Shown in pieces: positions 63,940-64,000 of a DNA stretch of 64,000 nucleotides; position 1 is the stretch's first letter, and every line of letters starts with the position of its first letter. A program made the position numbers and the translations under genes. The notes below the pieces were generated by a model. The model saw only the letters and a list, made by a program, of their open reading frames with translations. It was not told the origin of the DNA and did not search any database. This stretch comes from Gari tellinella. Lineage: Eukaryota; Mollusca; Bivalvia; Cardiida; Psammobiidae. Location of the stretch: the NCBI GenBank assembly GCA_922989275.2, contig OV277863.1, positions 23,340,001 through 23,404,000 of the forward strand. The letters run 5' to 3'.

Positions 63940-64000
63940 AGTCGATATATCACTACACTTAAGACGTTGGGTCAACGTCGATTATTTTCATACTACATGT

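Noticed and set aside
1..64000. CRISPR array, rRNA or bacterial operon
   Set aside because: The tandem arrays here have no spacer structure, there is no rRNA-like sequence, and genes have introns.

Overview
This window is AT-rich animal nuclear DNA, most probably from a bivalve mollusc. The reasons are introns with GT/AG junctions, two recognisable animal genes, dense palindromic MITEs, and repeat types well known from molluscs: elements opening ACAAGAG that carry minisatellite cores, and the AAGGTCAAGGTCACAGG type. The species is not identifiable by eye. No bacterial-type operons, rRNA or CRISPR arrays are present.

Layout. 1-5200: tandem-repeat cores of Helitron-like elements and small MITEs. 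5217-11760 (minus): the first two coding exons of a mitochondrial ribosomal protein bL17m gene (MRPL17). Their 6.3-kb intron is filled by nested TIR elements, a 165-bp minisatellite element and a 5'-truncated LINE. 11935-16975: a 57-bp satellite with an 11-mer higher-order repeat and an inverted end. 17.3-26.6 kb: non-coding DNA with MITEs, a 3.2-kb TIR element and LINE tails. 26672-44852 (minus): a complete tetraspanin gene of seven coding exons, all phase-0 junctions, 275 residues. A long LINE sits in intron 4 and MITEs in the other introns. 47129-62741: a Maverick/Polinton of 15,613 bp with 290-bp TIRs identical at every base and a 6-bp target duplication (ATCAGA), inserted in an older palindromic MITE. 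63868-63939 (minus): a tRNA-Arg(TCG)-like gene.

The Polinton is the main system here. Reading leftward on the minus strand it carries a BIR-domain (IAP-like) protein, a protein with two PC4-like domains, a chromodomain integrase, penton, a very basic core-like protein, double-jelly-roll major capsid, adenain-like protease, FtsK/HerA-type packaging ATPase and two conserved Polinton proteins. Several genes meet at ATGA overlaps or 2-3 nt gaps. On the plus strand only the C-terminal exon of the protein-primed DNA polymerase B remains; where its N-terminal part should be lie about 5 kb of minisatellites and MITEs. The morphogenesis set is intact and the TIRs are identical, but the replicase is not complete in cis. 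It therefore looks like a young element that uses a polymerase from elsewhere, and it has gained an anti-apoptosis-type gene and a ssDNA-binding-type gene.

The rest of the window is a mosaic of small inverted-repeat elements. A few long palindromic cores recur inside different terminal repeats (TA-flanked Tc1/mariner-like, TTAA-flanked piggyBac-like, and others). One pair of 214-bp copies differs at a single base, so some of this DNA has moved recently.
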